A stretch of 64,000 bases of DNA from Leptolyngbya sp. NIES-2104 (GTDB taxonomy: Bacteria > Cyanobacteriota > Cyanobacteriia > Leptolyngbyales > Leptolyngbyaceae), in assembly GCF_001485215.1 (NCBI RefSeq), contig NZ_BBWW01000001.1, positions 1,178,001-1,242,000 on the forward strand, read 5' to 3'. Both the position numbers and the translations under genes were made by a program. The notes below the pieces were generated by a model that saw only the letters and a program-made list of their open reading frames with translations, was not told the origin of the DNA and did no database searches. Shown piece by piece: positions 8,298 through 16,345 of this stretch. Position 1 is the stretch's first letter, and each line of letters opens with the position of its first letter.

Positions 8298-9608
8298 ATG
8301 GCGCTCTTGATTCAAAATGCAACGGTTCTGTTGCCGTCTGGTGAGTTCGTTCTGGGTGATGTACGAGTAGAAGGCGATCGAATTGCGGAAGTTGGCAGTC
8401 AACTCACGCCCGGAGATGCAGAAATTATTGATGCAACGGGTCTAACGCTGTTACCGGGTGTGATCGATCCCCAAGTGCATTTTCGTGAACCTGGACTTGA
8501 GTATAAAGAGGATTTGTCTACTGCGAGTCATGCCTGTGCACGGGGTGGGGTCACTTCGTTCTTGGAAATGCCAAACACTCGACCGCTCACAATCACTCAA
8601 GAGGCACTCAATGACAAGTTAAACCGGGGTGCAGAAAAATCTTTGGTCAATTACGGCTTTTTTATCGGGGCGACTCCTGCAAATCAAGAAGACTTACTCA
8701 CGGCGAATCCAGTTTGTGGCATCAAGATTTTCATGGGATCGATGCACGGTGATTTGTTGGTCGATGAAGAAACGGCGTTAGATGCGATTTTTTCAAAAGG
8801 CGATCGCTTAATTGCTGTTCATGCCGAAGACCAAGCCCGCATTCGGGAAAGACGCGCTCAATATGCGGATGTGACCGATCCCGCAATTCATTCCGTGATT
8901 CAGGACAATCAAGCCGCTCTAAATGCAACTGAACTGGCTCTGAAACTGTCAAAGAAATACCGCCGCCGCCTTCACATTTTGCACATGTCTACCGCAGAAG
9001 AAGCGGAATTGATGATGCGGGAGAAACCGGAATGGGTAACGTGCGAAGTCACTCCTCAACATTTGGTGCTAAATACCAGTGCGTACGAAAAACTCGGAAC
9101 GTTGGTGCAGATGAATCCACCCATTCGATCGGCGCACGATAATGAAGTGCTTTGGGAGGCGTTGCGAAATGGCGCGATCGATTTCATCGCTACCGACCAC
9201 GCGCCCCATACTTTGGAAGAAAAAACCAAAGGCTACCCAAACTCCCCTTCTGGAATGCCCGGAGTTGAGACTTCTCTAGCCGTGATGTTGACGCAAGCCG
9301 TTCAAGGTCGTTGTACCGTTGCACAAGTTTCTCACTGGATGTCTACTGCGGTCGCGAAGGCGTATCGAATTCCAAACAAGGGCTTGATCGAACCTGGATA
9401 CGATGCGGATTTGGTATTAGTTGATTTGAATCACTCTCATCTAGTATTGCGTGAGGAAGTTGTATCGAAATGCGGCTGGAATCCGTTTGAGGGCTGGGAG
9501 TTGACCGGATGGGCGCAGGTGACGATCGTCAATGGTCAAGTCGTATATGATCGTGGCAAATTTAATGAAGAGGTTCGCGGACGGGCATTAAGGTTTGATG
9601 CGGTATGA
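8298..9608 (+). CDS. pyrC: dihydroorotase (class I), His-to-Gln variant in the HxH motif
   Basis: This 436-residue amidohydrolase would convert carbamoyl aspartate to dihydroorotate in pyrimidine synthesis. Family segments appear in order: VIDPQVHFREPG (residues 55-66), EMPNTRPLT, GIKIFMGSMHG with the candidate carboxylated Lys, AVHAED, LHILHMSTAEE and FIATDHAPHTLEEK. All metal ligands are recognisable except the first His of D-x-H-x-H, which is Gln59. I recall the same DPQVHFREPG string in other cyanobacterial dihydroorotases, so it is probably a lineage feature rather than damage. Its stop overlaps the start of the next gene as ATGA, so it leads an operon. It is the better candidate for the working dihydroorotase of the two in this window. 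Confidence 0.88.
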   Translation: MALLIQNATVLLPSGEFVLGDVRVEGDRIAEVGSQLTPGDAEIIDATGLTLLPGVIDPQVHFREPGLEYKEDLSTASHACARGGVTSFLEMPNTRPLTITQEALNDKLNRGAEKSLVNYGFFIGATPANQEDLLTANPVCGIKIFMGSMHGDLLVDEETALDAIFSKGDRLIAVHAEDQARIRERRAQYADVTDPAIHSVIQDNQAALNATELALKLSKKYRRRLHILHMSTAEEAELMMREKPEWVTCEVTPQHLVLNTSAYEKLGTLVQMNPPIRSAHDNEVLWEALRNGAIDFIATDHAPHTLEEKTKGYPNSPSGMPGVETSLAVMLTQAVQGRCTVAQVSHWMSTAVAKAYRIPNKGLIEPGYDADLVLVDLNHSHLVLREEVVSKCGWNPFEGWELTGWAQVTIVNGQVVYDRGKFNEEVRGRALRFDAV

Positions 9609-9931
9609 CACCAGAAGAAATTCAAAGAACGATCGAGCAAATGTTAGCGGTGCAGCGGGAGTTGCAAGAGAGCCAGTTGCAGCAACGGGAAGATATCAAT
9701 CGAGTGGTGCGCTCAATCGAGCAGATGTTAGAGGTGCAACGGGGCTTGCAGAATGGGCAATTAGAGTTACAAGAGCGACAATTTCAGCAACGGGAAGATA
9801 TCGATCGGATGCTGCGGTTAGTCGATCGATTAATCGGCTACTCGATTACGAATGAGTCAGACCATATCTCTTTGGAGGAGCGAATGTCAGCATTAGAACA
9901 GCGGGTGCGACGATTGGAACCGGAGAACTAG
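9605..9931 (+). CDS. small coiled-coil protein with an internal repeat
   Basis: The 108-residue protein is almost wholly helical and Gln/Glu/Arg-rich. Two near-copies of a 35-residue unit are visible: IEQMLAVQRELQESQLQQRED at about 11-31 and IEQMLEVQRGLQNGQLELQE at about 40-59, each followed by a QQREDI-type segment. The C-terminal ISLEERMSALEQRVRRLE has clear heptads. It starts inside the pyrC stop codon (ATGA overlap), so it is translationally coupled. Several small cyanobacterial coiled-coil proteins look like this and none has a known function. It may be a structural or partner-binding protein. Oligomerisation is inferred from sequence. Confidence 0.6.
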   Translation: MTPEEIQRTIEQMLAVQRELQESQLQQREDINRVVRSIEQMLEVQRGLQNGQLELQERQFQQREDIDRMLRLVDRLIGYSITNESDHISLEERMSALEQRVRRLEPEN

Positions 9932-9968
9932 GATAGAGAAGTTCGCCATTTTGTCTAATTCGCTTTCA

Positions 9969-10526
9969 ATGCTCCCAATCTACAAACCGACTAGAGCAGA
10001 AGTTTTGGCTGCTTACAATACAACGCTGCCCGATGTAATCGCTCCGAATCTCAAAATCTTATTTAGCGGAATCAATCCCAGTCTTTATAGTGCGGCGGTG
10101 GGGCATCACTTCGCACGTCCGGGAAATCGATTCTGGAAAGCGATACATCTAGCGGGATTCACAGAACGATTGTTATCGCCGTTTGAAGATCGGACATTGC
10201 TCGATCGAGGATTCGGTCTGACGAATCTAGCTGAACGTGCCACGGCTAGAGCCGATGAATTAACTAATGAAGATTTATCGATCGGTCATCAAGTTCTGGC
10301 AGAAAAAATCGAACAATATCAGCCTAAACTCTTAGCTGTGTTAGGAGTGAGCGCCTATCGAACTGCCTTTAGACAACCGAAGGCACGGATGGGACTGCAA
10401 GAAAAGCCGCTATTCGATACAACGATCTGGGTTTTACCAAATCCCAGTGGATTAAATGCCCACTACCAATTAAATGATCTTGCAAACGTGTATCGCGAAC
10501 TTTATTCATTTGCAACCCAAACTTGA
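9969..10526 (+). CDS. mug: G/U mismatch-specific DNA glycosylase
   Basis: The protein belongs to the Mug/TDG branch of uracil-DNA glycosylases, which remove uracil or alkylated bases opposite G and start base-excision repair. Motif 1, LFSGINPSL, carries the catalytic Asn equivalent to that in GINPG. The next segment HHFARPGNRFWKAIHLAGFT matches E. coli Mug closely, and motif 2, WVLPNPSGLNAHY, is intact. Length (about 185 residues) is normal. A TTG at 9951 would add six residues. I prefer the ATG at 9969. It is the third gene of the run beginning with pyrC, 37 bp after the coiled-coil gene. Confidence 0.9.
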   Translation: MLPIYKPTRAEVLAAYNTTLPDVIAPNLKILFSGINPSLYSAAVGHHFARPGNRFWKAIHLAGFTERLLSPFEDRTLLDRGFGLTNLAERATARADELTNEDLSIGHQVLAEKIEQYQPKLLAVLGVSAYRTAFRQPKARMGLQEKPLFDTTIWVLPNPSGLNAHYQLNDLANVYRELYSFATQT

Positions 10527-10574
10527 TCTAGAACGGCTAGACTTTACAAAAGTTTTAGATTTCAGAGAAACACC

Positions 10575-11150
10575 GTGACTATCGTTTATGCACTCAAACC
10601 TAGATTGAATAGTGCTTTCAAGCAATTGATGACCGTGCATTGGTGGATGAGTTGGGCATATTTGGTTCTATTCGTGACCGGAACTTACATGTCACAACTC
10701 GATCGATCTGTTTCCTATCGCGGATCGCTGTATGACTTTCATAAATCGATCGCCGTTCTTTCGATGGCGTTTCTCACTTGGCGGATTTTTCTACTTTTAC
10801 AAGTGTGGTGGAAAAAATACACGAAGCGCTTTCCAAAGTTCACGGTTGCCTGGTTTAGAACGGTCGCCCTGCACACGAGCTTGTATGTCTTCATGTGGGC
10901 GATTCCGATCAGTGGATTTCTGCTCTCGAATTCGTTTCGAGCCAATAACGTGAAATTCTTTGGAATCGTTTTACCGGATATGTTTCCTCAGAATGCTGCA
11001 ATGGTGGATGTCGGTCGAAATGCTCATTTCTGGCTGTCTTACACGTTTTTGGCGTTTATTGTGCTGCATACGATCGCACAATGGAAAGTGGTTCGCGCCA
11101 ATTGGCGACGGTTTACCAATTTTCTTAAACCCAAATCGAAAGCTGTTTAG
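10575..11150 (+). CDS. cytochrome b561-like membrane protein
   Basis: The 191-residue integral membrane protein has four membrane segments and the histidines expected for two haem b groups. These are the His in HWWMSWAYLVLF, the His in DFHKSIAVLSMAFL, the His in VALHTSLYVFMWAIPI, and the last pair in NAHFWLSYTFLAFIVLHTIAQW. Such proteins pass electrons across the membrane, in some bacteria oxidising superoxide or feeding quinone. The start is GTG at 10575, because no nearby in-frame ATG fits. It is only 3 bp from the esterase gene downstream, so the two are probably co-transcribed. The electron donor is not evident. Confidence 0.8.
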   Translation: MTIVYALKPRLNSAFKQLMTVHWWMSWAYLVLFVTGTYMSQLDRSVSYRGSLYDFHKSIAVLSMAFLTWRIFLLLQVWWKKYTKRFPKFTVAWFRTVALHTSLYVFMWAIPISGFLLSNSFRANNVKFFGIVLPDMFPQNAAMVDVGRNAHFWLSYTFLAFIVLHTIAQWKVVRANWRRFTNFLKPKSKAV

Positions 11151-11153
11151 ACT

Positions 11154-11858
11154 ATGAGACAGGTCCTCTGGAGTGCCATCACCAGTCTGATTTTGCTGTC
11201 AGGTTGTACGCCTGTTGCATCGGTTGATAGCGCTCCGACGGGGGTTCGGATCATGCCGCTGGGTGATTCGATCACACAAGCCGATCGCAATCACAACAGT
11301 TATCGTCGCCCGCTCTGGCTTAAACTTCGAGCCGCAGGGTATGAGGTCAATTTTGTAGGTTCAACTCGATCGCACTACCTGGGAAATGCGCCTCAGTCTG
11401 ATTTTGATCAAGACCATGAAGGACATTGGGGTTGGCGAGTCGATGAAGTGTTGACACGAATCGATCGATGGACGCAAGGCGCAAAACCAGATATAGTGCT
11501 GGTTCATCTTGGAACGAATGATGTCTTGGGTGGGGAGAGTTTTGAAAGCACGATCGCTGAATTGCAGAAACTGATTCAGGTCATGCGCCAACGAAATCCA
11601 CGATTAAAGATTCTACTCGCTCAGTTAATTCCTTCTTCAGGTGGAGAGGCTTTAACACAACAGTTCAATCAACAAATTGCTGCATTTGTTCGATCAAATA
11701 GTACACAAGAAAGTCCAATCATTCTGGTTGATCAGTTCAGCGAATTTGATGTAAAACAAGATACCTATGACGGATTGCATCCAAACGAGTCGGGTGAGCA
11801 AAAAATGGCGGCTCGTTGGTTTCAAGCATTAGAAAAGCTACTTCCGAAAAAGCCCTAG
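11154..11858 (+). CDS. SGNH-family esterase/lipase, lipoprotein
   Basis: The 234-residue protein carries a lipoprotein signal with lipobox LLSGC near residue 18, so it should be exported and lipid-anchored. Mature SGNH blocks are present: block I MPLGDSITQ with the nucleophile Ser, the Gly block around GHWGWRVDEVL, block III LVHLGTNDVL with the Asn, and block V DGLHPNESG with the catalytic Asp and His. Family members deacylate lipids, polysaccharides or xylan side chains. The substrate here is unknown. It ends the pyrC-mug-cytochrome run and overlaps the next, opposite-strand gene by 4 bp. Confidence 0.85.
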   Translation: MRQVLWSAITSLILLSGCTPVASVDSAPTGVRIMPLGDSITQADRNHNSYRRPLWLKLRAAGYEVNFVGSTRSHYLGNAPQSDFDQDHEGHWGWRVDEVLTRIDRWTQGAKPDIVLVHLGTNDVLGGESFESTIAELQKLIQVMRQRNPRLKILLAQLIPSSGGEALTQQFNQQIAAFVRSNSTQESPIILVDQFSEFDVKQDTYDGLHPNESGEQKMAARWFQALEKLLPKKP

Positions 11859-12037
11859 TTTTTCCAGGCGCTACGGAACATCATATGACCCATTAGAAAT
11901 AGAGTAATTCCGATTCCAAGAAATAGAAATTGTAAAGAGCTTCCAGGCTCAAAGCTTAAGCCCACTGGTATAAATGCAGTTCCAAGCATCCACATCATGT
12001 AGCTATAATTGCGCCGCGATCGTGATTCTAAATCCAT
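11855..12037 (-). CDS. small two-helix membrane protein, unknown
   Basis: The 60-residue product has two hydrophobic helices, YMMWMLGTAFIPVGLSF and FLFLGIGITLFLMGHMMF, joined by a short loop, with positively charged ends. I chose the ATG at 12037 over one eight codons earlier, since it sits behind a GGGAGAA ribosome-binding site. Similar tiny proteins occur in cyanobacteria without a known role. It is transcribed toward the esterase gene and shares four bases with its end. The reading frame and RBS make it likely real. Confidence 0.55.
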   Translation of the reverse strand: MDLESRSRRNYSYMMWMLGTAFIPVGLSFEPGSSLQFLFLGIGITLFLMGHMMFRSAWKN

Positions 12038-12212
12038 GATTGTTCTCCCTGAATTCTTCACTTTAACGTAGCGGTTTTATTGTTCGATATCCTGCTCCTT
12101 ATAGTAGAGAAGCCCTCTTTCTCTTGTTAGAAGTCTAGTTATTCGATTTTGTTCCTATTAGAGAGCATTGCAAAGTGAAAGGTTTCGCTTCAGAATAGAT
12201 GCAGTGTGTTGA

Positions 12213-13304
12213 ATGAGAAAGGAAATGAGTTCTGATCCGCTAGTTTCGGTAGTGATTGCTGCCTACAATGCTGAAGTATTCATTTCAGAGACTCTTGATT
12301 CAATTCAAGCGCAGACCTATTCTCACTTTGAAGTGATCGTTGTTGATGATGGATCGAGCGATCACACTGCGGAAATTGTGCGATTGTATGCTCAGAATGA
12401 CGATCGATTTCAATTGGTTCAGCAAGAAAACTCCGGAGTTGCAGCTTCTCGAAATCTCGCCATTCAACACTCACGCGGAAAGTATATTGCTCCGATCGAT
12501 GCGGATGATATCTGGTATCCAGAACGTTTAGAAAAGCACGTTCGTTGTCTAGAAGCATCTGATGAATGGGTTGGTTTGGTCTATTCCTGGTCGATGTATC
12601 TAACTGAATCAGGAAGTATCAGAGCGTATTCACCATTCGGACAATTGGGAGCAGTTGAGGGAAATGTTTTAGCAATCCTTGTGTTCTATAATTTCCTTGA
12701 TAACGCCAGCACTGCAATGTTTCGCCGCAGTTGTATCGATGCTGTTGGCGACTACAATACTGAGCTAAAAACTTGTGAAGATTGGGATTTATATCTACGA
12801 ATCGCTGAGAAATATCAATTCGCGATCGTGCCCAAATATCTCATTGGTTATCGACAATATAGCGGCAGCATGTCCACGAAATGTGCAACCATGTCACATT
12901 TTTATGAGCTAATTATGTCGAGAATTTATCAGCGTCACCCAGAGTTACCCCACTCGATTCGTCGTTGGGCAAATACACTTTTCTACAATAATCTACTGAG
13001 CAAAAGCTATCTTGCAGGTGACTATGCGTTGATGTTTCGCTGGATTTTTCTGAGTCTAAAAGGTGATTTCGCGCTGTTACTTCGCCCTGGACTCTATAAG
13101 GTGACGCTGGTTGCGATCGCGAAAACGCTAACCCAGCCGCTTCTTAAAGGCGTTCCGAAGCAATCTCCATCGAAACACGCCCCCACTTCAGAGACCGTGA
13201 TCGAATCACAGCCGCTAAACCCTCCAGAACCAAACTTCTGGAAGCCATACGATCGCGTCATTCTGCACCGCTGGCAGCAGATGGTAAAAACGACTCAAAT
13301 TTAA
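12213..13304 (+). CDS. glycosyltransferase family 2
   Basis: The 363-residue GT-A enzyme begins with VSVVIAAYNAEVFISETLD and VIVVDDGSSDHT, the nucleotide-binding region. The metal-binding DxD-like element is in PIDADDIWYPERLE. The acceptor-side EDWDLYLRIA supplies the catalytic-base motif ED. The C-terminal 80 residues, rich in Pro and Lys, are less conserved. Substrates are unknown, and a role in surface polysaccharide is likely. A second ATG at 12225 lies just after AAGGA and could be the true start. The gene ends 3 bp before the tRNA-Ser gene on the other strand. Confidence 0.85.
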   Translation: MRKEMSSDPLVSVVIAAYNAEVFISETLDSIQAQTYSHFEVIVVDDGSSDHTAEIVRLYAQNDDRFQLVQQENSGVAASRNLAIQHSRGKYIAPIDADDIWYPERLEKHVRCLEASDEWVGLVYSWSMYLTESGSIRAYSPFGQLGAVEGNVLAILVFYNFLDNASTAMFRRSCIDAVGDYNTELKTCEDWDLYLRIAEKYQFAIVPKYLIGYRQYSGSMSTKCATMSHFYELIMSRIYQRHPELPHSIRRWANTLFYNNLLSKSYLAGDYALMFRWIFLSLKGDFALLLRPGLYKVTLVAIAKTLTQPLLKGVPKQSPSKHAPTSETVIESQPLNPPEPNFWKPYDRVILHRWQQMVKTTQI

Positions 13305-13307
13305 GAA

Positions 13308-13392
13308 CGGAGAGGGGGGGATTCGAACCCCCGTTGAGTTGCCCCAAAACGCATTTCGAGTGCGCCGCATTCAACCGCTCTGCCACCTCTCC
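13308..13392 (-). tRNA. tRNA-Ser(CGA)
   Basis: The minus strand folds into a class II tRNA of 85 nt. The acceptor stem GGAGAGG pairs with CCTCTCC, with discriminator G as usual for serine. The anticodon loop CTCGAAA gives CGA for UCG codons. There is an extended variable arm, and the T loop contains GGTTCGAATCC. CCA is not encoded. It sits between convergent ends of a glycosyltransferase gene and comEC. Confidence 0.95.
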
Positions 13393-13416
13393 AGGCGTAC
13401 AGTCTTAATCAATATA

Positions 13417-15645
13417 CTACAGGAACGCTCCTTCTGACTCATCCTCGTCCAAAGTTGTTCTAAACCCTTGATTCTTCGACCATTGCAATCCTCCATTCAC
13501 CTCAGTTTCGTAAGTCTGGATCTGACGAAGCTGTAATTGTTTCAAAGTTTCGGCGTGAACCGTTCTGGAGGATGCGATCGCAATTTTCGGCTGCATTCGT
13601 TCTAATAACTTCGGATGGAGTCTCCGCCCCGACCACCATAGAATCTCACTTCCAGTCAAATTACTACCTAACGCCTGTTGCTGACTCACATTCGGTACAT
13701 CTTTCAGCCATAACCATCGTTGTTGACCAATTCCAAACTGCAATATCGTTGGCTCCGTACTAAGGAATTGAATCTCGATCGCGCCTGTTTTAATGGTTTG
13801 CCTCGCTGTAATAGGCAAATGCTTTCCTTTTCTTGCTGTCAGTTGTTGTATTGCTTCAAGTGAAACGGCTGACGTTCTCTTACTGGAGAAATCATAAAGC
13901 GATCGGATCGACATCTCTTCTAATAATGTCGCCCATCCATCTGAGGGCGAGACTGCGACTGCCCAGTCGATCTGATTCACACCTTCTTTCTGCAAGAACG
14001 GTAGAACAGTGAAGCGCACGGCGTTAACATCTCCAGCGTTAATCAATCCAACTCGTCCATGATCTTGAATCACCATGACCGGAGTTTGACCGACGGATAA
14101 TGCTGTAACTTGTAATAAATTCGATCGTACATACCAAACTGGAACAAATACTAAATTGATTCCAATTAATAGAAATACCCACCATTGCCTTTGAAATCGA
14201 GGCAGCATCCAAGGTGTACAAACCAATCCATATAAAACGAGCATCAAGATGAGTGAAATTGTACCCACTGCGATCGAGTTTCCGGGCAATTGACAAACAA
14301 ATTTCACGCTATGAATCAACGCAAGAGTTGGATAGTACAAAAGCGGCGTTGTAAAGGTTGCGATCGCTGGAGAAATCAGATTCAATCCCGCGTTAACAAT
14401 TCCCCCGATGCTAATCCACGAAATAAAGATTGTCGCTGCGACGTTTGCTGGAATGCAATATGGCGAAACCATTCCGAATGCAAAGAGTTGTAGGGGTAGT
14501 GTCCAGATTAGAGCAGCGATCGGAACTGCGATCGCAGGAACGATGAGAGTCGGCAACCAATCGAGGCGTTTTGCGATCGCAGGAACCGTCACTAACAATC
14601 CCAACGTTGCCAAAAAGCTAAATTGAAACCCTAAATTCCAAATCCATAACGGATTGACAATTAGCAAAATAATTGCTGCAATCAATAACGAATTTAACGG
14701 TTTAACTCGTCTCTCAAACAAGATCCCAAACAGAACTGCAAACCCCATTACGACCGCTCGAAATACCGCAGGCTGCATTCCGGTCAGTCCCATAAACACA
14801 ATCAATCCGATTGCTCCAATTCCAAACCGCACTGCTCCTGGTAATCGTTTCGTCAAAGTCAGTAATACGCCCAAGATTAATGACACTTGAAAGCCAGATG
14901 CCGCCAGCGCATGAGATAGACCAACCTTACCAAACTCATTTTTGATGTCGAACGGAATATCAACCACTCGACCCCCGATCACCATTGCACTGATCAGCGC
15001 TCCCTCTGCTTCTCCAAACTGTTTGGCTTGCGATCGCACAATCTCCCTTTGAATCATCCACCAGTCCCACTTCAGCTTCTGATTCGTATCAAGCAATCGA
15101 ATCGCCGTTCCTTTTAATCCCGCAAAGCTACCTTCTTGCGCCAAGTACTTCTGAAAATCAAACCCGCCTGGATTCATTTTCGGCTTCGGTTTGTAGAGAT
15201 TGCCTTGAATTGCGATCGCTTGCCCCGGATACAAGTCTTGTCCATTCACTTTCGACAAGGTGACATAAAGCCTTCCATCCGCTTTCTGTTCCTTGATCGC
15301 GCTCACATTTAACCAAATCTGTGAATTCCCGCTACGAGTCAATTTCGGAAGCGTTTCGACTATTCCCGACACCGTTACTTCTTGCCTTTCTTTCGGAACG
15401 AATTGGCTAATGTCGATCGCGCTCGGTTGCGGTGTGCGAACTTGCAAATAAAATCCTGCTGCGAATCCAATCAAGCCCGCAACAATCCAGATCTTTGCAA
15501 TCGTTCGTTTCGGCTTCATTCTTGGAAGCACGATCGCACAAATCAAACCACAGAAAAGCACGATCGCACTTCCATACGGAATCGCTGTCATAAGCAATCC
15601 CAAAATATAAGCCAGACACCAAACAACCCCGCTGATCGAACTCAT
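13417..15645 (-). CDS. comEC: ComEC/Rec2 family DNA-uptake channel, hydrolase domain degenerate
   Basis: The 742-residue polytopic membrane protein would form the inner-membrane channel for single-stranded DNA in transformation. It has an N-terminal DUF4131-type OB region (residues 1-190), the Competence domain with the diagnostic GLSHALAASGFQVSLILG, and about ten membrane segments to residue 500. In the C-terminal metallo-beta-lactamase-like region the usual DVGQGD reads LSVGQTP, and the HxHxDH zinc motif is replaced by AVAVSPSDGW, so nuclease activity from this domain is unlikely. Other cyanobacterial ComEC proteins may share this. It is transcribed alone and starts upstream of a terminator that closes the DUF4079 transcript. 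Confidence 0.88.
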   Translation of the reverse strand: MSSISGVVWCLAYILGLLMTAIPYGSAIVLFCGLICAIVLPRMKPKRTIAKIWIVAGLIGFAAGFYLQVRTPQPSAIDISQFVPKERQEVTVSGIVETLPKLTRSGNSQIWLNVSAIKEQKADGRLYVTLSKVNGQDLYPGQAIAIQGNLYKPKPKMNPGGFDFQKYLAQEGSFAGLKGTAIRLLDTNQKLKWDWWMIQREIVRSQAKQFGEAEGALISAMVIGGRVVDIPFDIKNEFGKVGLSHALAASGFQVSLILGVLLTLTKRLPGAVRFGIGAIGLIVFMGLTGMQPAVFRAVVMGFAVLFGILFERRVKPLNSLLIAAIILLIVNPLWIWNLGFQFSFLATLGLLVTVPAIAKRLDWLPTLIVPAIAVPIAALIWTLPLQLFAFGMVSPYCIPANVAATIFISWISIGGIVNAGLNLISPAIATFTTPLLYYPTLALIHSVKFVCQLPGNSIAVGTISLILMLVLYGLVCTPWMLPRFQRQWWVFLLIGINLVFVPVWYVRSNLLQVTALSVGQTPVMVIQDHGRVGLINAGDVNAVRFTVLPFLQKEGVNQIDWAVAVSPSDGWATLLEEMSIRSLYDFSSKRTSAVSLEAIQQLTARKGKHLPITARQTIKTGAIEIQFLSTEPTILQFGIGQQRWLWLKDVPNVSQQQALGSNLTGSEILWWSGRRLHPKLLERMQPKIAIASSRTVHAETLKQLQLRQIQTYETEVNGGLQWSKNQGFRTTLDEDESEGAFL

Positions 15646-15703
15646 GCTTTACTCTTAGCCATTCAAAAACTGACTTAGAGTGCCCAGAGATTTCATCAAT
15701 CCA

Positions 15704-15734
15704 ATAAAAAAGGAGCCAGCCGTAGCCAACTCCT
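15704..15734 (-). terminator. intrinsic terminator after the DUF4079 gene
   Basis: On the minus strand a 10-bp stem (three G-U pairs) beginning AGGAGTTGGC closes over a four-base loop and runs into six or more T residues. It lies 23 bp past the DUF4079 stop and terminates the 17983-to-15757 transcript. Confidence 0.8.
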
Positions 15735-15756
15735 AAATCAGCATTTGCAAAAGTCG

Positions 15757-16233
15757 CTAGATTGAGAGTCCGAGCTTGATCCCAAATACAGCATGGATTA
15801 CGAGAATTCCAGCGATCGCAGTCCCCAAATAAGCATGGAACAGTCTCAATCCTGGCTTATTTCCACCGAATCCCGACAACGAAACTGCTCCATTTAGATA
15901 AAGCAGCCCTAACACCACCATCCCAGTCAGAAAATGTGGACTTTCGAGAATCGGCTTCTTCTGCATCACTAGCGACAAAATCCCGCCCGTCGCCCCCAGC
16001 GTCACAAACAAGACAACTAAAGGCATCAGCTTCCGATGATCCGCCCGGTTCTTGATAGCAGCCTCTTTATCCTCGGTTAATCGCCCTTTCCAACCCGCCC
16101 AAGCCGCATAACCGCCCATCACAAACACGACGATGCCCATCATCACGGGATGTCCCCAATGCACGATCGGCTCTGGCACATTCAACGAGCGGAAAAATTG
16201 CGCGATCGGCTCCAGTGTTTCACTTAAATTCAT
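15757..16233 (-). CDS. DUF4079 membrane protein
   Basis: The 158-residue protein matches the cyanobacterial DUF4079 family. It has four membrane helices, visible as MMGIVVFVMGGYAAWAG, LMPLVVLFVTLGATGGILS, FLTGMVVLGLLYLNGAVSL and YLGTAIAGILVIHAVFG, with conserved His residues (HWGHP, ADHRK, HAYLG, IHAVFG) that could bind haem in a b561-like manner. I start at the ATG at 16233, behind a GGGAGAA ribosome-binding site, rather than the longer frame beginning at 16344, whose first 37 residues look non-conserved. It follows a larger membrane protein gene on the same strand and is closed by the terminator downstream. The function is unknown. Confidence 0.75.
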   Translation of the reverse strand: MNLSETLEPIAQFFRSLNVPEPIVHWGHPVMMGIVVFVMGGYAAWAGWKGRLTEDKEAAIKNRADHRKLMPLVVLFVTLGATGGILSLVMQKKPILESPHFLTGMVVLGLLYLNGAVSLSGFGGNKPGLRLFHAYLGTAIAGILVIHAVFGIKLGLSI

Positions 16234-16345
16234 TGATGTTCTCCCTCTTGCGTCACCGTCACGAAATATTAAGAGCATTCTACGGGACGAAAAGCGCGAT
16301 CGCTCAGAATTCAAGTCAGGAATCGGTGAAGACTGCGCTTGCACT

